Shown: positions 18,438 to 26,437 of the stretch, in pieces
Position numbering within the stretch: the stretch's first letter is position 1
Layout of the letters: each line of letters starts with the position of its first letter
Assembly: GCA_963755395.1 (NCBI GenBank)
Contig: CAVWJJ010000001.1
Span: forward strand, 372,001-436,000
Length of the DNA stretch: 64,000 bases
DNA from: DAHVFK01 sp963755395
Lineage (GTDB): Bacteria; Pseudomonadota; Gammaproteobacteria; Burkholderiales; SG8-39
Reading direction: 5' to 3'
Notes under the pieces: generated by a model
Told to the model about the DNA's origin: nothing
The model's database searches: none
Seen by the model: the letters and a program-made list of their open reading frames with translations, nothing else
Made by a program: the position numbers and the translations under genes

Positions 18438-20162
18438 ATGAAGAAGAAGCCCGAGGACCTTCGCAGCCACCGCTGGTTCGGCGTCAAGGACCTGCGCTCG
18501 TTCGGTCACCGCTCGCGCACTGCGCAGATGGGCTACGACCGCAGCGACTACCAGGGCAAGCCGGTGATCGCGATCATCAATACCTGGTCCGACATCAACC
18601 ACTGCCACACGCACTTCAAGCAGCGGGTAGAAGAAGTGAAGCGCGGCGTGTGGCAGGCGGGCGGCTTCCCGCTCGAAATGCCGGCCATGGCGCTGGCCGA
18701 GACGATGCAAAAGCCGACCACGATGATGTATCGCAACTTCCTCGCCATGGAGACCGAGGAGCTGCTGCGCTCCTACCCCGCTGACGGCGCGGTGCTCATG
18801 GGCGGCTGCGACAAGACCACTCCGGCGCTGATCATGGGCGCGACCAGCATGAACCTCCCGGCGATCTACCTGCCCGCCGGGCCGATGCTGAACAGCCACT
18901 GGCGCGACCAGACGCTCGGCTCGGGCTCGGACACCTGGAAGTACTGGGACGAGCTGCGCGCCGGCCGCATCAGCGAAGGCGACTGGAAGGAGATCGAGGA
19001 CTCGATCGCGCGTTCGCCCGGCACCTGCATGACGATGGGCACGGCGGCCACGATGATGTCGCTCGCCGAGGCGCTCGGCTTCACGCTGCCGGGCTATTCC
19101 TCGATCCCAGCGCCGGACTCCAATCACGCCCGCATGGCGACGCTCACCGGCAAGCGCATTGTCGAGATGGTGTGGGAAGACCTGAAACCGCGCGACTTCC
19201 TCTCGCACGGCTCGTTCGACAACGCGATCACGACGCTGATGGCGATGGGCGGCTCGACCAACGCGATCGTGCACCTCGTCGCCATGGCAGGGCGCGCTGG
19301 GCTGCCCTTCCCGCTCGAGCGCTACAACGAGATCAGCGCGCGCACGCCGGTGATCGCCAATGTCCGGCCCTCGGGCAAGCAGTACCTGATGGAGGACTTC
19401 TACTACGCAGGCGGGTTGCGAGCGCTGCTCGCGCAGCTGAAGGATCTGCTCGACCTGTCGGCGAAGACCGTCAACGGCCGCACGCTCGGCGAGAACCTGG
19501 AAGGCGCGAAAGTCTGGAACCGCGACGTCATCCTACCGCGCGACAAGGCGCTGCTCGCCTCGGGAGGGATCGTCATGCTGCGCGGCACGCTCGCGCCCGA
19601 CGGCGCGGTGATCAAGGCGAGCGCGGCGACGCCGCGGCTCCTGAAGCACACCGGGCGCGCGGTCGTGTTCGAGGACTACAACGACATGGCCGCGCGCATC
19701 GACCGCGACGACCTCGACGTCGATGCCGACTGCGTCCTGGTGCTCAAGAATGCGGGACCGCTGGGCGGCCCCGGCTTCCCCGAGTGGGGCATGCTGCCGA
19801 TCCCGAAGAAGCTCGTGAAGCAGGGCGTGAAGGACATGGTGCGCCTGTCGGACGGTCGCATGAGCGGCACCAGCTACGGCACCTGCATCCTGCACGTCGC
19901 GCCCGAGGCCTACGTCGGCGGTCCGCTCGCGCTGGTGCGCAATGGCGACCCAATCGAGCTCGACGTCGAGAAGAAGCTGCTCAACCTCAAGATTGCCGAT
20001 GCCGAGCTGGTGAGGCGCAGGGCCGCCTGGACGCGGCCCGCGCCCCGCTACGATCGCAGCTACGGCGCGATCTTCTCGCGCCACGTGAAGCAGGCGAACG
20101 AGGGCTGCGACTTCGACTTCCTCGAGGGTACCGCGCCCACGTGCGAACCGGAGATCCACTGA
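18438..20162 (+). CDS. IlvD/Edd-family dehydratase, aldonate (L-arabinonate) dehydratase-like
   Basis: An iron-sulfur dehydratase of 574 residues. Three cluster-ligand cysteines are in conserved places: SDINHCHTHF, MGGCDKTTPA and SPGTCMTMGT. The C-terminal LSDGRMSGTSYGTCILHV with the catalytic serine region is also present. The sequence resembles the sugar-acid branch (L-arabinonate, xylonate) more than branched-chain IlvD, including the HVAPEAYVGGPLA stretch. It would convert an aldonic acid to a 2-keto-3-deoxy acid. The start ATG (18438) has AAGGAGA 7 bases upstream. The next gene is an HpcH aldolase, which fits a non-phosphorylative sugar-acid route. Confidence 0.87.
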   Translation: MKKKPEDLRSHRWFGVKDLRSFGHRSRTAQMGYDRSDYQGKPVIAIINTWSDINHCHTHFKQRVEEVKRGVWQAGGFPLEMPAMALAETMQKPTTMMYRNFLAMETEELLRSYPADGAVLMGGCDKTTPALIMGATSMNLPAIYLPAGPMLNSHWRDQTLGSGSDTWKYWDELRAGRISEGDWKEIEDSIARSPGTCMTMGTAATMMSLAEALGFTLPGYSSIPAPDSNHARMATLTGKRIVEMVWEDLKPRDFLSHGSFDNAITTLMAMGGSTNAIVHLVAMAGRAGLPFPLERYNEISARTPVIANVRPSGKQYLMEDFYYAGGLRALLAQLKDLLDLSAKTVNGRTLGENLEGAKVWNRDVILPRDKALLASGGIVMLRGTLAPDGAVIKASAATPRLLKHTGRAVVFEDYNDMAARIDRDDLDVDADCVLVLKNAGPLGGPGFPEWGMLPIPKKLVKQGVKDMVRLSDGRMSGTSYGTCILHVAPEAYVGGPLALVRNGDPIELDVEKKLLNLKIADAELVRRRAAWTRPAPRYDRSYGAIFSRHVKQANEGCDFDFLEGTAPTCEPEIH

Positions 20163-20203
20163 GCGCCCCCGTTGCCGGATAATCGAGTCTTTGGACCACG
20201 GGG

Positions 20204-20974
20204 ATGAGCATGGACCTGCCGCAAAACGCATTCAAACGCGCGCTAAAGGCCGGCAAGACGCAGATCGGCCTTTGGTCGAGTCTGTCGTCGAGCTACAGCG
20301 TCGAGGTAATCGCCGGCGCCGGCTTCGACTGGATCCTGCTCGATTGCGAGCATTCGCCCAACGACCTCGAAAACCTGCTCACGCAACTGCAGGCAGCCGC
20401 GCCCTACCCCACGTCGCCGATCGTGCGCGTGCCGTGGAACGACATGGTCACCATCAAGCGCGTGCTCGATATCGGCGCCCAGTCGCTGCTGGTGCCCTAC
20501 GTGTGCAGCGCCGAAGAAGCGAAAGCCGCAGTCGCTGCGGTGCGCTACCCTCCGGCGGGCGTGCGCGGCGTCGCCGGCACGACGCGCGCCTCGCGCTTCG
20601 GGCGGGTCAGAGATTACGCTAAACGCGCGCAGGAGGAACTGTGCCTGCTGGTGCAAGTCGAGACCAAGCCCGCGCTGGACCAGCTCGAGGCGATTTGCGC
20701 GGTCGAGGGCGTGGACGGCGTTTTCATCGGCCCGGCAGACCTGCACGCCTCGATGGGCCACACGGGCGAGACGGCGAACCCGGCGATCATGCCGCTCATC
20801 GAAGAGGCCATGCGCCGCATCCGCAAGGCGGGAAAGGCGCCGGGTTACCTGTCGCCGGTCGAAGCGGACGCGAAGCGCATGATCGGCGCGGGGTGCCTGT
20901 TCTGCGCAGTGGGGGCCGACGTCGGCATCCTGGCGCGCGGCGCGGATACCCTGGCCGCGAAATTCAAACAATGA
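20204..20974 (+). CDS. HpcH/HpaI-family class II aldolase
   Basis: A metal-dependent pyruvate aldolase of 256 residues. It has GLWSSLSSSYSVEVIAGAGF, the LLDCEHSPND motif with an Asp-Cys-Glu-His arrangement, the arginine in IVRVPWND that binds pyruvate, the metal-binding glutamate in VQVETKPAL, and the aspartate in IGPADLHASMG. Relatives cleave 2-keto-3-deoxy sugar acids or 4-hydroxy-2-oxo acids to pyruvate plus an aldehyde. Placed after the IlvD/Edd dehydratase and before a 2-hydroxyacid dehydrogenase, it would supply the cleavage step. Its stop overlaps a possible upstream ATG of the next gene. Confidence 0.87.
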   Translation: MSMDLPQNAFKRALKAGKTQIGLWSSLSSSYSVEVIAGAGFDWILLDCEHSPNDLENLLTQLQAAAPYPTSPIVRVPWNDMVTIKRVLDIGAQSLLVPYVCSAEEAKAAVAAVRYPPAGVRGVAGTTRASRFGRVRDYAKRAQEELCLLVQVETKPALDQLEAICAVEGVDGVFIGPADLHASMGHTGETANPAIMPLIEEAMRRIRKAGKAPGYLSPVEADAKRMIGAGCLFCAVGADVGILARGADTLAAKFKQ

Positions 20975-20985
20975 GAAAGGCGCAA

Positions 20986-21924
20986 ATGAAGCCCGACATT
21001 GTCCTCACCACCAGAATCTTCCCTCCCACGCAGGCAACCCTCGAGCAGGAATTCACCTGTCATAAGCTGTACGAGGCCGCCGATCGCAGTGCCTTCCTCA
21101 AGCAGCTCGCCCCCAAGGTGCGGGCGCTCGCGACTTTCGGTCCCGCAGGCGCCGATGCGAAACTGATGGACGCGCTTCCCAAGCTCGAGCTGATCTCCAA
21201 TTTCGGCGTCGGCGTCGATGCAATCGATCTCGAGGCGGCGAAGAAGCGCGGCGTCATCGTCACCAACACGCCGGACGTGCTCAACGACTGCGTGGCCGAT
21301 ACGGCGATGGCGCTCACGCTCAACGTGATGCGCAAGTTCCCGCAGTCGGAAGCCTACCTGCGCTCTGGCCACTGGGCGACGCGCGGCGACTACGAGAAGA
21401 CGACTTCGCTCGGGGGCAAGACCATGGGCGTGCTGGGCCTTGGCCGCATCGGCGAGGCGATCGCCAGCCGGGCGCTCGCGTTCGGCATGAAGATCCGCTA
21501 CCACAACCGCAGCAAGAAAGACGCTGCCCACCCCTACGACCCGGATGCGGTAGCGCTGGCGCGCAATTGCGACGTGCTGATGATCGCCACGCCGGGCGGC
21601 GCAGGCACCAAGGCGCTGGTCGGCGCCAAGGTGCTCGACGCACTCGGCGCGAAGGGATACGTGGTCAACATCGCGCGCGGGTCAGTGGTCGATGAGCCGG
21701 TGCTGCTCGACTACCTGAAGCGCGGCAAGATCGCCGGCGCGGGACTGGATGTCTTCGCCAACGAGCCGAATATCACGCCCGAGTTCTTCGCGCTCGACAA
21801 CGCAGTGATCCTGCCGCACGTGGGCAGCGCGACCAACGAGACGCGGGGAGCGATGGGAAACCTTCAAGTGGAGAACCTGCGCCGGTACTTCGCCGGCCAA
21901 CCCGTGCTGACGCGGGTGGTCTGA
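20986..21924 (+). CDS. D-isomer-specific 2-hydroxyacid dehydrogenase (glyoxylate/hydroxypyruvate reductase type)
   Basis: An NAD(P)-dependent reductase of 312 residues. It shows the nucleotide-binding VLGLGRIGEAIA and the catalytic triad Arg in NIARGSVVDE, Glu in FANEPNIT and His in ILPHVGSAT. The length and the TSLGGKTMG segment fit the GhrB/GyaR group. The ATG at 20986 has AGAAAGG 5 bases upstream; an in-frame ATG at 20971 overlaps the aldolase stop. It may reduce the aldehyde-derived glyoxylate or a hydroxypyruvate formed downstream of the aldolase; this is inferred from context. Confidence 0.87.
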   Translation: MKPDIVLTTRIFPPTQATLEQEFTCHKLYEAADRSAFLKQLAPKVRALATFGPAGADAKLMDALPKLELISNFGVGVDAIDLEAAKKRGVIVTNTPDVLNDCVADTAMALTLNVMRKFPQSEAYLRSGHWATRGDYEKTTSLGGKTMGVLGLGRIGEAIASRALAFGMKIRYHNRSKKDAAHPYDPDAVALARNCDVLMIATPGGAGTKALVGAKVLDALGAKGYVVNIARGSVVDEPVLLDYLKRGKIAGAGLDVFANEPNITPEFFALDNAVILPHVGSATNETRGAMGNLQVENLRRYFAGQPVLTRVV

Positions 21925-21942
21925 GAAGATCGGTCCGGGCGC

Positions 21943-22236
21943 CTAGTCTCCGTCGAGCCGCCGCGTTTCGCGTTCCACGCGGTACTCCCCCTCGATCGTC
22001 ACGTTCTCGCCTTGGCGCGCGGCGCGGCGCACTTCACGCGTACGCCACCACAGCCAGCCCCAGATGAGCAGCGCGGCGGTCGCGGCGATCGCGAGCAAGA
22101 CTGAGGCGAAGATGAACGCGGCGATAAAGAGCGCGATGCCAAGCATCGCACCGACTATCCGCTGAAGGAGGTTCGGAGGATTCAAGTGCCGGGTTTCCCG
22201 TTGCCCGAATTTCGCACGCGCGGCCGCCCGTCGCAA
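21943..22236 (-). CDS. Small membrane protein of unknown function
   Basis: Up to 97 residues with a hydrophobic stretch long enough for one or two membrane segments (about residues 25-65, IVGAMLGIALFIAAFIFASV onward). A basic, charged C-terminus follows (RRAARQGENVTIEGEYRVER). No catalytic motif is visible. It stands alone between the hydroxyacid dehydrogenase and the hydratase, on the opposite strand. The true start may be internal. Confidence 0.55.
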   Translation of the reverse strand: MRRAAARAKFGQRETRHLNPPNLLQRIVGAMLGIALFIAAFIFASVLLAIAATAALLIWGWLWWRTREVRRAARQGENVTIEGEYRVERETRRLDGD

Positions 22237-22284
22237 CCGAGGCGAGGCCCCCTGTACAATCGGCCATAGCCCAGAGACGACAAC

Positions 22285-23100
22285 GTGGCCAATTCACCGC
22301 AGATCGACGCCCTTGCCGATGAGGTGCTCTCGCTGAACGATTCGGGCCGCATCGTCGCCCCCTTCAGCGAACGATATCCCGGGCTGGACGCGCCCGCAGG
22401 CTACCGCGCCGCGGCGCGGCTGCACGCCGAACGCCTCGCGCGCGGCTGGCGACTGCTCGGGCGCAAGATCGGGTTCACCAACCGCACCATATGGCCGCGC
22501 TACGGCGTGTACGAACCGATGTGGGGCGCTCTCTACGACAGGACCGTAATCTTCGCACGGGCCGACCGGGCCACGGTAGCACTCGCCGGCCTGGCGCAGC
22601 CGCGCATCGAGCCCGAAATCTGCTTCGGATTGAAGGCCGCGCCGCCCATCACCCATAGCGCGGACGCGCTGCTGGGCGCGATCGAATGGATCGCGCATTC
22701 GGTCGAGATCGTTCAATGCCATCATCCCGACTGGAAGCTGAAGATTGCCGACTGCACGGCTGACAACGGGCTGCACGGGCGACTCGTGGTGGGCACGCCA
22801 GTTCCTGTGCGCGACGTGCCCGACCTGGCCACGCGCTTGCCGAGGCTCAAAGTCGAACTGCGAAAAGGCGGCGCGGCGGTAGACCGGGGCGTCGGCGCCA
22901 ACGTGCTCGGCAGTCCGCTCGAAGCGCTTGCGTTCCTGGTCGAGATTCTGTCGCGACAGTCCGGCGCGCCGCCCCTTGCCACGGGCGAGATTGTTAGCAC
23001 CGGCACCCTCACCGATGCCCACCCGGTTGCGCCGGGGGAGACCTGGAGCACCGCATTCGAAGGTCTGCCGCTCAACGGCCTGGAAGTGAGCTTTCGCTGA
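22285..23100 (+). CDS. 2-keto-4-pentenoate hydratase / fumarylacetoacetate hydrolase-fold protein (MhpD-like)
   Basis: The 271 residues resemble the MhpD/BphH hydratase and 4-oxalocrotonate decarboxylase branch: LGRKIGFTNRTIW, RIEPEICFGLK (acidic metal ligands), ADNGLHGRLVVG, and the C-terminal TGTLTDAHPVAPGE. Such enzymes hydrate 2-hydroxypenta-2,4-dienoate or decarboxylate related oxo-acids with a divalent metal. The start is GTG at 22285. The stop and next start overlap (TGATG at 23098-23102), so it is co-translated with the CoA transferase. Exact substrate unknown. Confidence 0.8.
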   Translation: MANSPQIDALADEVLSLNDSGRIVAPFSERYPGLDAPAGYRAAARLHAERLARGWRLLGRKIGFTNRTIWPRYGVYEPMWGALYDRTVIFARADRATVALAGLAQPRIEPEICFGLKAAPPITHSADALLGAIEWIAHSVEIVQCHHPDWKLKIADCTADNGLHGRLVVGTPVPVRDVPDLATRLPRLKVELRKGGAAVDRGVGANVLGSPLEALAFLVEILSRQSGAPPLATGEIVSTGTLTDAHPVAPGETWSTAFEGLPLNGLEVSFR

Positions 23101-24278
23101 TGCGCCCGCTCGAGGGCATCACCGTGGTCGCGCTCGAGCAGGTCATCGCCGGCCCTTTCACCACGCGCCAGCTGGCCGAGCTGGGCGCGCGGGTGATCAA
23201 GATCGAGCGTCCCGGTACGGGCGATGCGGCGCGCGGCTACGACCGCAGCGTGAAGGGGCTTTCGTCCCATTTCGTGTGGGTCAATCGCTCCAAGGAAAGC
23301 CTGGTGCTCGACGTCAAGCACCCGCGGGCGAAGGAAATCCTCGCCCGTCTGGTCGGGCGCGCCGACGTGTTCCTGCAAAACCTTGCCCCGGGCGCCGCGG
23401 AGCGCCTTGGCCTTGGCGCGGTTCGACTGCGCGCGCAAAACCCGCGCCTGATCTGGTGTGGCATCTCGGGCTACGGCCCGGACGGGCCCTACGCGCACAA
23501 GAAGGCTTACGACCTGCTGGTGCAGTGTGAGGCTGGGCTTGTCTCTGTGACCGGCACCGAGGAGGCGCCCGCCAAGGCCGGAATTCCGGTCGCCGATATC
23601 GCCGCCGGCATGTACGCCTTCTCCTCGATCCTCGCCGCGCTGCTGCGTCGCGAGCGCAGCGGCGAGGGTGCAACGCTGGATATCACCATGTTCGAAGCGC
23701 TGGGCGAATGGATGGGATTCCCGGCCTACTTCAGCCATTATGGTGGCGCCGCGCCGCCGCGGCGCGGCGCTTTCCACGCGACGATCGTGCCCTACGGGCC
23801 GTTCCACGCCGGCGACGGCGGGAGCGTCTTCCTCAGCATCCAGAACGACCGTGAGTTCGAGCGCTTCTGCGACAAGGTGCTCGGCAATGCGGAACTGGCG
23901 CGCGACCCGCGCTTCGCCACAGGCCCGTCGCGCTACGTCAATCGTGATGCGACCCACGCCGAAATCGAGCGGGTATTCGCGCAGCTTACGGAGGCGCAAG
24001 TGACCGACAGACTCGAGGCCGCCGGTATCGCCAACGCGCGCCTGAACACCTTGGAGGAGTTCTGGGCGCATCCGCAACTTGAGGCACGGCAGCGCTGGCG
24101 CGAGGTGGGTTCGCCCCAGGGCCCGCTGCAGGCCCTGCTGCCGCCGTTCAATATCTCAGGCTTTGAGGCCAGGATGGACCCCCTGCCCGCGCTGGGCGAG
24201 CACACGCGGCCGATCCTGGCCGAGCTCGGGTTTGCCGAGGCCGAGGTCGAACAGCTGGCCCGGGAAGGGCTGATCTAG
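23100..24278 (+). CDS. CaiB/BaiF-family (class III) CoA transferase
   Basis: The 392 residues begin MRPLEGITVVALEQVIAGPF and show GARVIKIERPGTGD, NRSKESLVLDVKHP, GISGYGPDGPYAHKKAYDLL with the catalytic aspartate in AYDLL, and the glycine-rich DIAAGMYAFSSILAALL. Class III enzymes move CoA between carboxylic acids through a covalent aspartyl adduct. It overlaps the upstream hydratase gene and may act with the acyl-CoA ligase at the other end of this region. Donor and acceptor are unknown. Confidence 0.88.
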   Translation: MRPLEGITVVALEQVIAGPFTTRQLAELGARVIKIERPGTGDAARGYDRSVKGLSSHFVWVNRSKESLVLDVKHPRAKEILARLVGRADVFLQNLAPGAAERLGLGAVRLRAQNPRLIWCGISGYGPDGPYAHKKAYDLLVQCEAGLVSVTGTEEAPAKAGIPVADIAAGMYAFSSILAALLRRERSGEGATLDITMFEALGEWMGFPAYFSHYGGAAPPRRGAFHATIVPYGPFHAGDGGSVFLSIQNDREFERFCDKVLGNAELARDPRFATGPSRYVNRDATHAEIERVFAQLTEAQVTDRLEAAGIANARLNTLEEFWAHPQLEARQRWREVGSPQGPLQALLPPFNISGFEARMDPLPALGEHTRPILAELGFAEAEVEQLAREGLI

Positions 24279-24299
24279 CGCGCCCGCGCCGGGGCGCGC
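24278..24299. terminator. Possible bidirectional terminator between convergent genes
   Basis: GCGCGCCC and GGGCGCGC form an 8-bp perfect stem around a 6-base loop, between the CoA transferase stop and the stop of the convergent DGQHR gene. There is no T tract, so it may only be a GC-rich palindrome. Confidence 0.35.
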
Positions 24300-24306
24300 C
24301 GAAAGC

Positions 24307-25425
24307 TCACTGCTTGGCCCGGGCGAGCTCGATCTTCGCCGCGCGTGCCAAGTCGCGGTGGATGCGCGCCACGCGCTCAATTTCGCCCTTGGCGGGGAAA
24401 CGCTCGTAGAAGCCGTCGTCGCGGAATTCTCGCACCTGCTCTGCCCACGGCGCCAGACGCGCCTGCCAGCGCGCCACGCGGCCCTCCTCGGGCTCGGCGT
24501 CCTCGCGCGCCAGGTCCGCGCAAACGCGCACCATGGCCTTAATCGTCACCGGCTTGGTGACCATGAAGTTGTCCCTGCCCCAGGCGTCGCCCCATGCCGA
24601 GCGGGCGGCCTTGAAGAAATCGCGCAGGACGGCGTAATAGCGCGGCACTTCGTGCGCGCTGCCGCCCGAGACCTGAATGCTGCGCCAGCGCGCCCGCACC
24701 CAGCGGTGCAGTTCGTTGAACAGTTCCGCCTGCAGCACCCACTTGTCGCGCTGGCTGCGGCCGCCCAGGCGGTTGATGCGGTAGCGCAGAGGACTGTCGC
24801 CCTCGCCGTAGAGCTTCTCAACCAGGCGGGCGGCGAACTTGCGGTCGGGCGCGGCGAACGAGACCCGATCATAAAGATCGACCAGGTGACTCTTGTTGAT
24901 GCGCGTCGGAGTCGAATTGATGATTACGAACATCTCGGTCGCGAAGTCCTCGCTGCGGCCGTCGAAGATGATGCACGGCACGTTTATCGTCGCGGCGTCG
25001 TCGGGCCGCTCATGCAGGTAGAACTGCAGCGCGGCGAGACGGTGCTGGCCGTCGATGATCAGGTATTTCGCAGATGGTTCCGACAGGTGCCCGACGGCGC
25101 CTTCGCTGGCGCGAAATCCGAGCCGCTCAGAAGTAAACAGCAGTACCGTGCCCGGGATCGGCGGCTGCGTGACCGCAGTCTCGTAGAAGTTCTTCAGCGC
25201 GCGCACTTTGGCGCGCGACAAGGTCCTCTGAAAGGCCTCGTCGGTGCGCTCGATCTTGGCGATGAACTGGGCGATGTCGTCGTCATGGGCGATGCGGCTG
25301 GGCGCGATCTGCTCGCCCTCCCCGTAGAAGCGGCTGATGAAGCGGACCTTGGCGAGGAGGTCCTTCGCCTTGTAGCTAGCGAAGTAGAAGACCCCGTCCT
25401 TTTGCCGGATTTGCGTCGCGAGCAC
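24307..25425 (-). CDS. DGQHR-domain protein (DndB-like)
   Basis: The 372 residues carry the name-giving motif in KYLIIDGQHRLAALQFYL, with FVIINSTPTRINKSHLVDLY further on. These are typical of the DGQHR/DndB family, which is related to ParB-like nuclease folds. DndB regulates DNA phosphorothioation operons, but no dnd, dpt, BREX or other defence gene lies nearby, so this is a solitary copy of unknown role. The neighbours are metabolic and a secreted DUF1223 protein. About 125 bases without a gene follow upstream. Confidence 0.75.
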   Translation of the reverse strand: MLATQIRQKDGVFYFASYKAKDLLAKVRFISRFYGEGEQIAPSRIAHDDDIAQFIAKIERTDEAFQRTLSRAKVRALKNFYETAVTQPPIPGTVLLFTSERLGFRASEGAVGHLSEPSAKYLIIDGQHRLAALQFYLHERPDDAATINVPCIIFDGRSEDFATEMFVIINSTPTRINKSHLVDLYDRVSFAAPDRKFAARLVEKLYGEGDSPLRYRINRLGGRSQRDKWVLQAELFNELHRWVRARWRSIQVSGGSAHEVPRYYAVLRDFFKAARSAWGDAWGRDNFMVTKPVTIKAMVRVCADLAREDAEPEEGRVARWQARLAPWAEQVREFRDDGFYERFPAKGEIERVARIHRDLARAAKIELARAKQ

Positions 25426-25551
25426 GGCCTTTCCTCCCTTGGTATTTTCCCTGCTGAGGCTCGGTTATGGGGGAAATATACCCGAGAGAGGGGGACCCGG
25501 CGCGGGCGATGATGCACTCCTGGGCGGCCTCCCGCCGGGGGCGAGGATGGC

Positions 25552-26343
25552 TCAGCCCGGGCAGGCAGGCAGCAACAAGGCCTGCAGGACCTCCGCCGTG
25601 CTGCGATCCTGCACGAACGCGGCAATCCCCGTGTCGCTCGCGGCGGCCCCGGGCGGGAGCGCCAGGCTGCGCCTGTCGTGGGCTCGTCCGTCGCCCGCGA
25701 AATCGATCGGCCCGATCCAGTCGCGCACCACGAAGTCGTGCGCCAGCGTGCGCCCCTCGTTTTCCCCCGCCTCGACGCGAGAGCTGAGATTGTTCTGATA
25801 GAGCGCGAGGTACAGGGCGGCCGTCGTGCGGCGATTCGGATCCGGTACCCTGGCAGACGCCTCGAGCTGGAGGGCGCCCTGGTCCAACCGCTCGATCGCG
25901 AGAGATATCTCGGCCCGCGCCGGCTGTGCATTGATACTCGCGAGCGCTTGCTCGAACGCGCTCGAGCCCCAGCCCCGGAAGTCGCGCCCCTGTAGCAAGA
26001 CCTGCGGCGTATAGACAAAGCGCGCATGCTGCAGCGCCGCAATCCTTCGTTGCCGGGCCGTGAATCCTGGCCTGGCGTAGGGGTCCTTCCAGCCGATGTA
26101 GTCCCAGTAGTCGACGTGCAGGGCAAGCGGAACGAGGCGGCCCGACGTTCGCGCGGCCGAATCGAGCGACGACAGCCACCGGTCCGCGGGGGGGCAGCTG
26201 CTGCAGCCCTCGGACGTGAACAGCTCGACCAATGCCGTGGTGCGCGCGGTCGATCTGGTTACGCAGGGTGCGGCCGGAGCCGGCAGCGCCGTGCCCAAAG
26301 CCGCCAGCGCGGCGACGAAGCGGAGCGCAAGGTGGGTCGTCAT
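25552..26343 (-). CDS. Secreted DUF1223 (thioredoxin-like) protein
   Basis: The 263 residues start with a signal peptide (ALRFVAALAALGTALPAPAAP). The DUF1223 core follows: ALVELFTSEGCSSCPPADRW with the CxxC pair, HVDYWDYIGWKDPYA and FVYTPQVLLQGRDFRGW. The fold is thioredoxin-like and exported, but no reaction has been fixed for the family. The ATG at 26341-26343 gives a clean signal peptide; the frame is open further upstream without sense. Confidence 0.85.
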   Translation of the reverse strand: MTTHLALRFVAALAALGTALPAPAAPCVTRSTARTTALVELFTSEGCSSCPPADRWLSSLDSAARTSGRLVPLALHVDYWDYIGWKDPYARPGFTARQRRIAALQHARFVYTPQVLLQGRDFRGWGSSAFEQALASINAQPARAEISLAIERLDQGALQLEASARVPDPNRRTTAALYLALYQNNLSSRVEAGENEGRTLAHDFVVRDWIGPIDFAGDGRAHDRRSLALPPGAAASDTGIAAFVQDRSTAEVLQALLLPACPG

Positions 26344-26437
26344 CTGCCGTTTATCTCCGTTCAGGGGGCCGAGCGCCCGCCCCGTTGATGACGATACGGC
26401 CGCCGCGCCGCGGCGGATGCGTACCGCGACCCCCGGT

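Noticed and set aside
24307..26343. A phosphorothioation or other defence island around the DGQHR gene
   Set aside because: Neighbouring genes are a CoA transferase, a secreted DUF1223 protein and a two-component system; nothing else points to defence.
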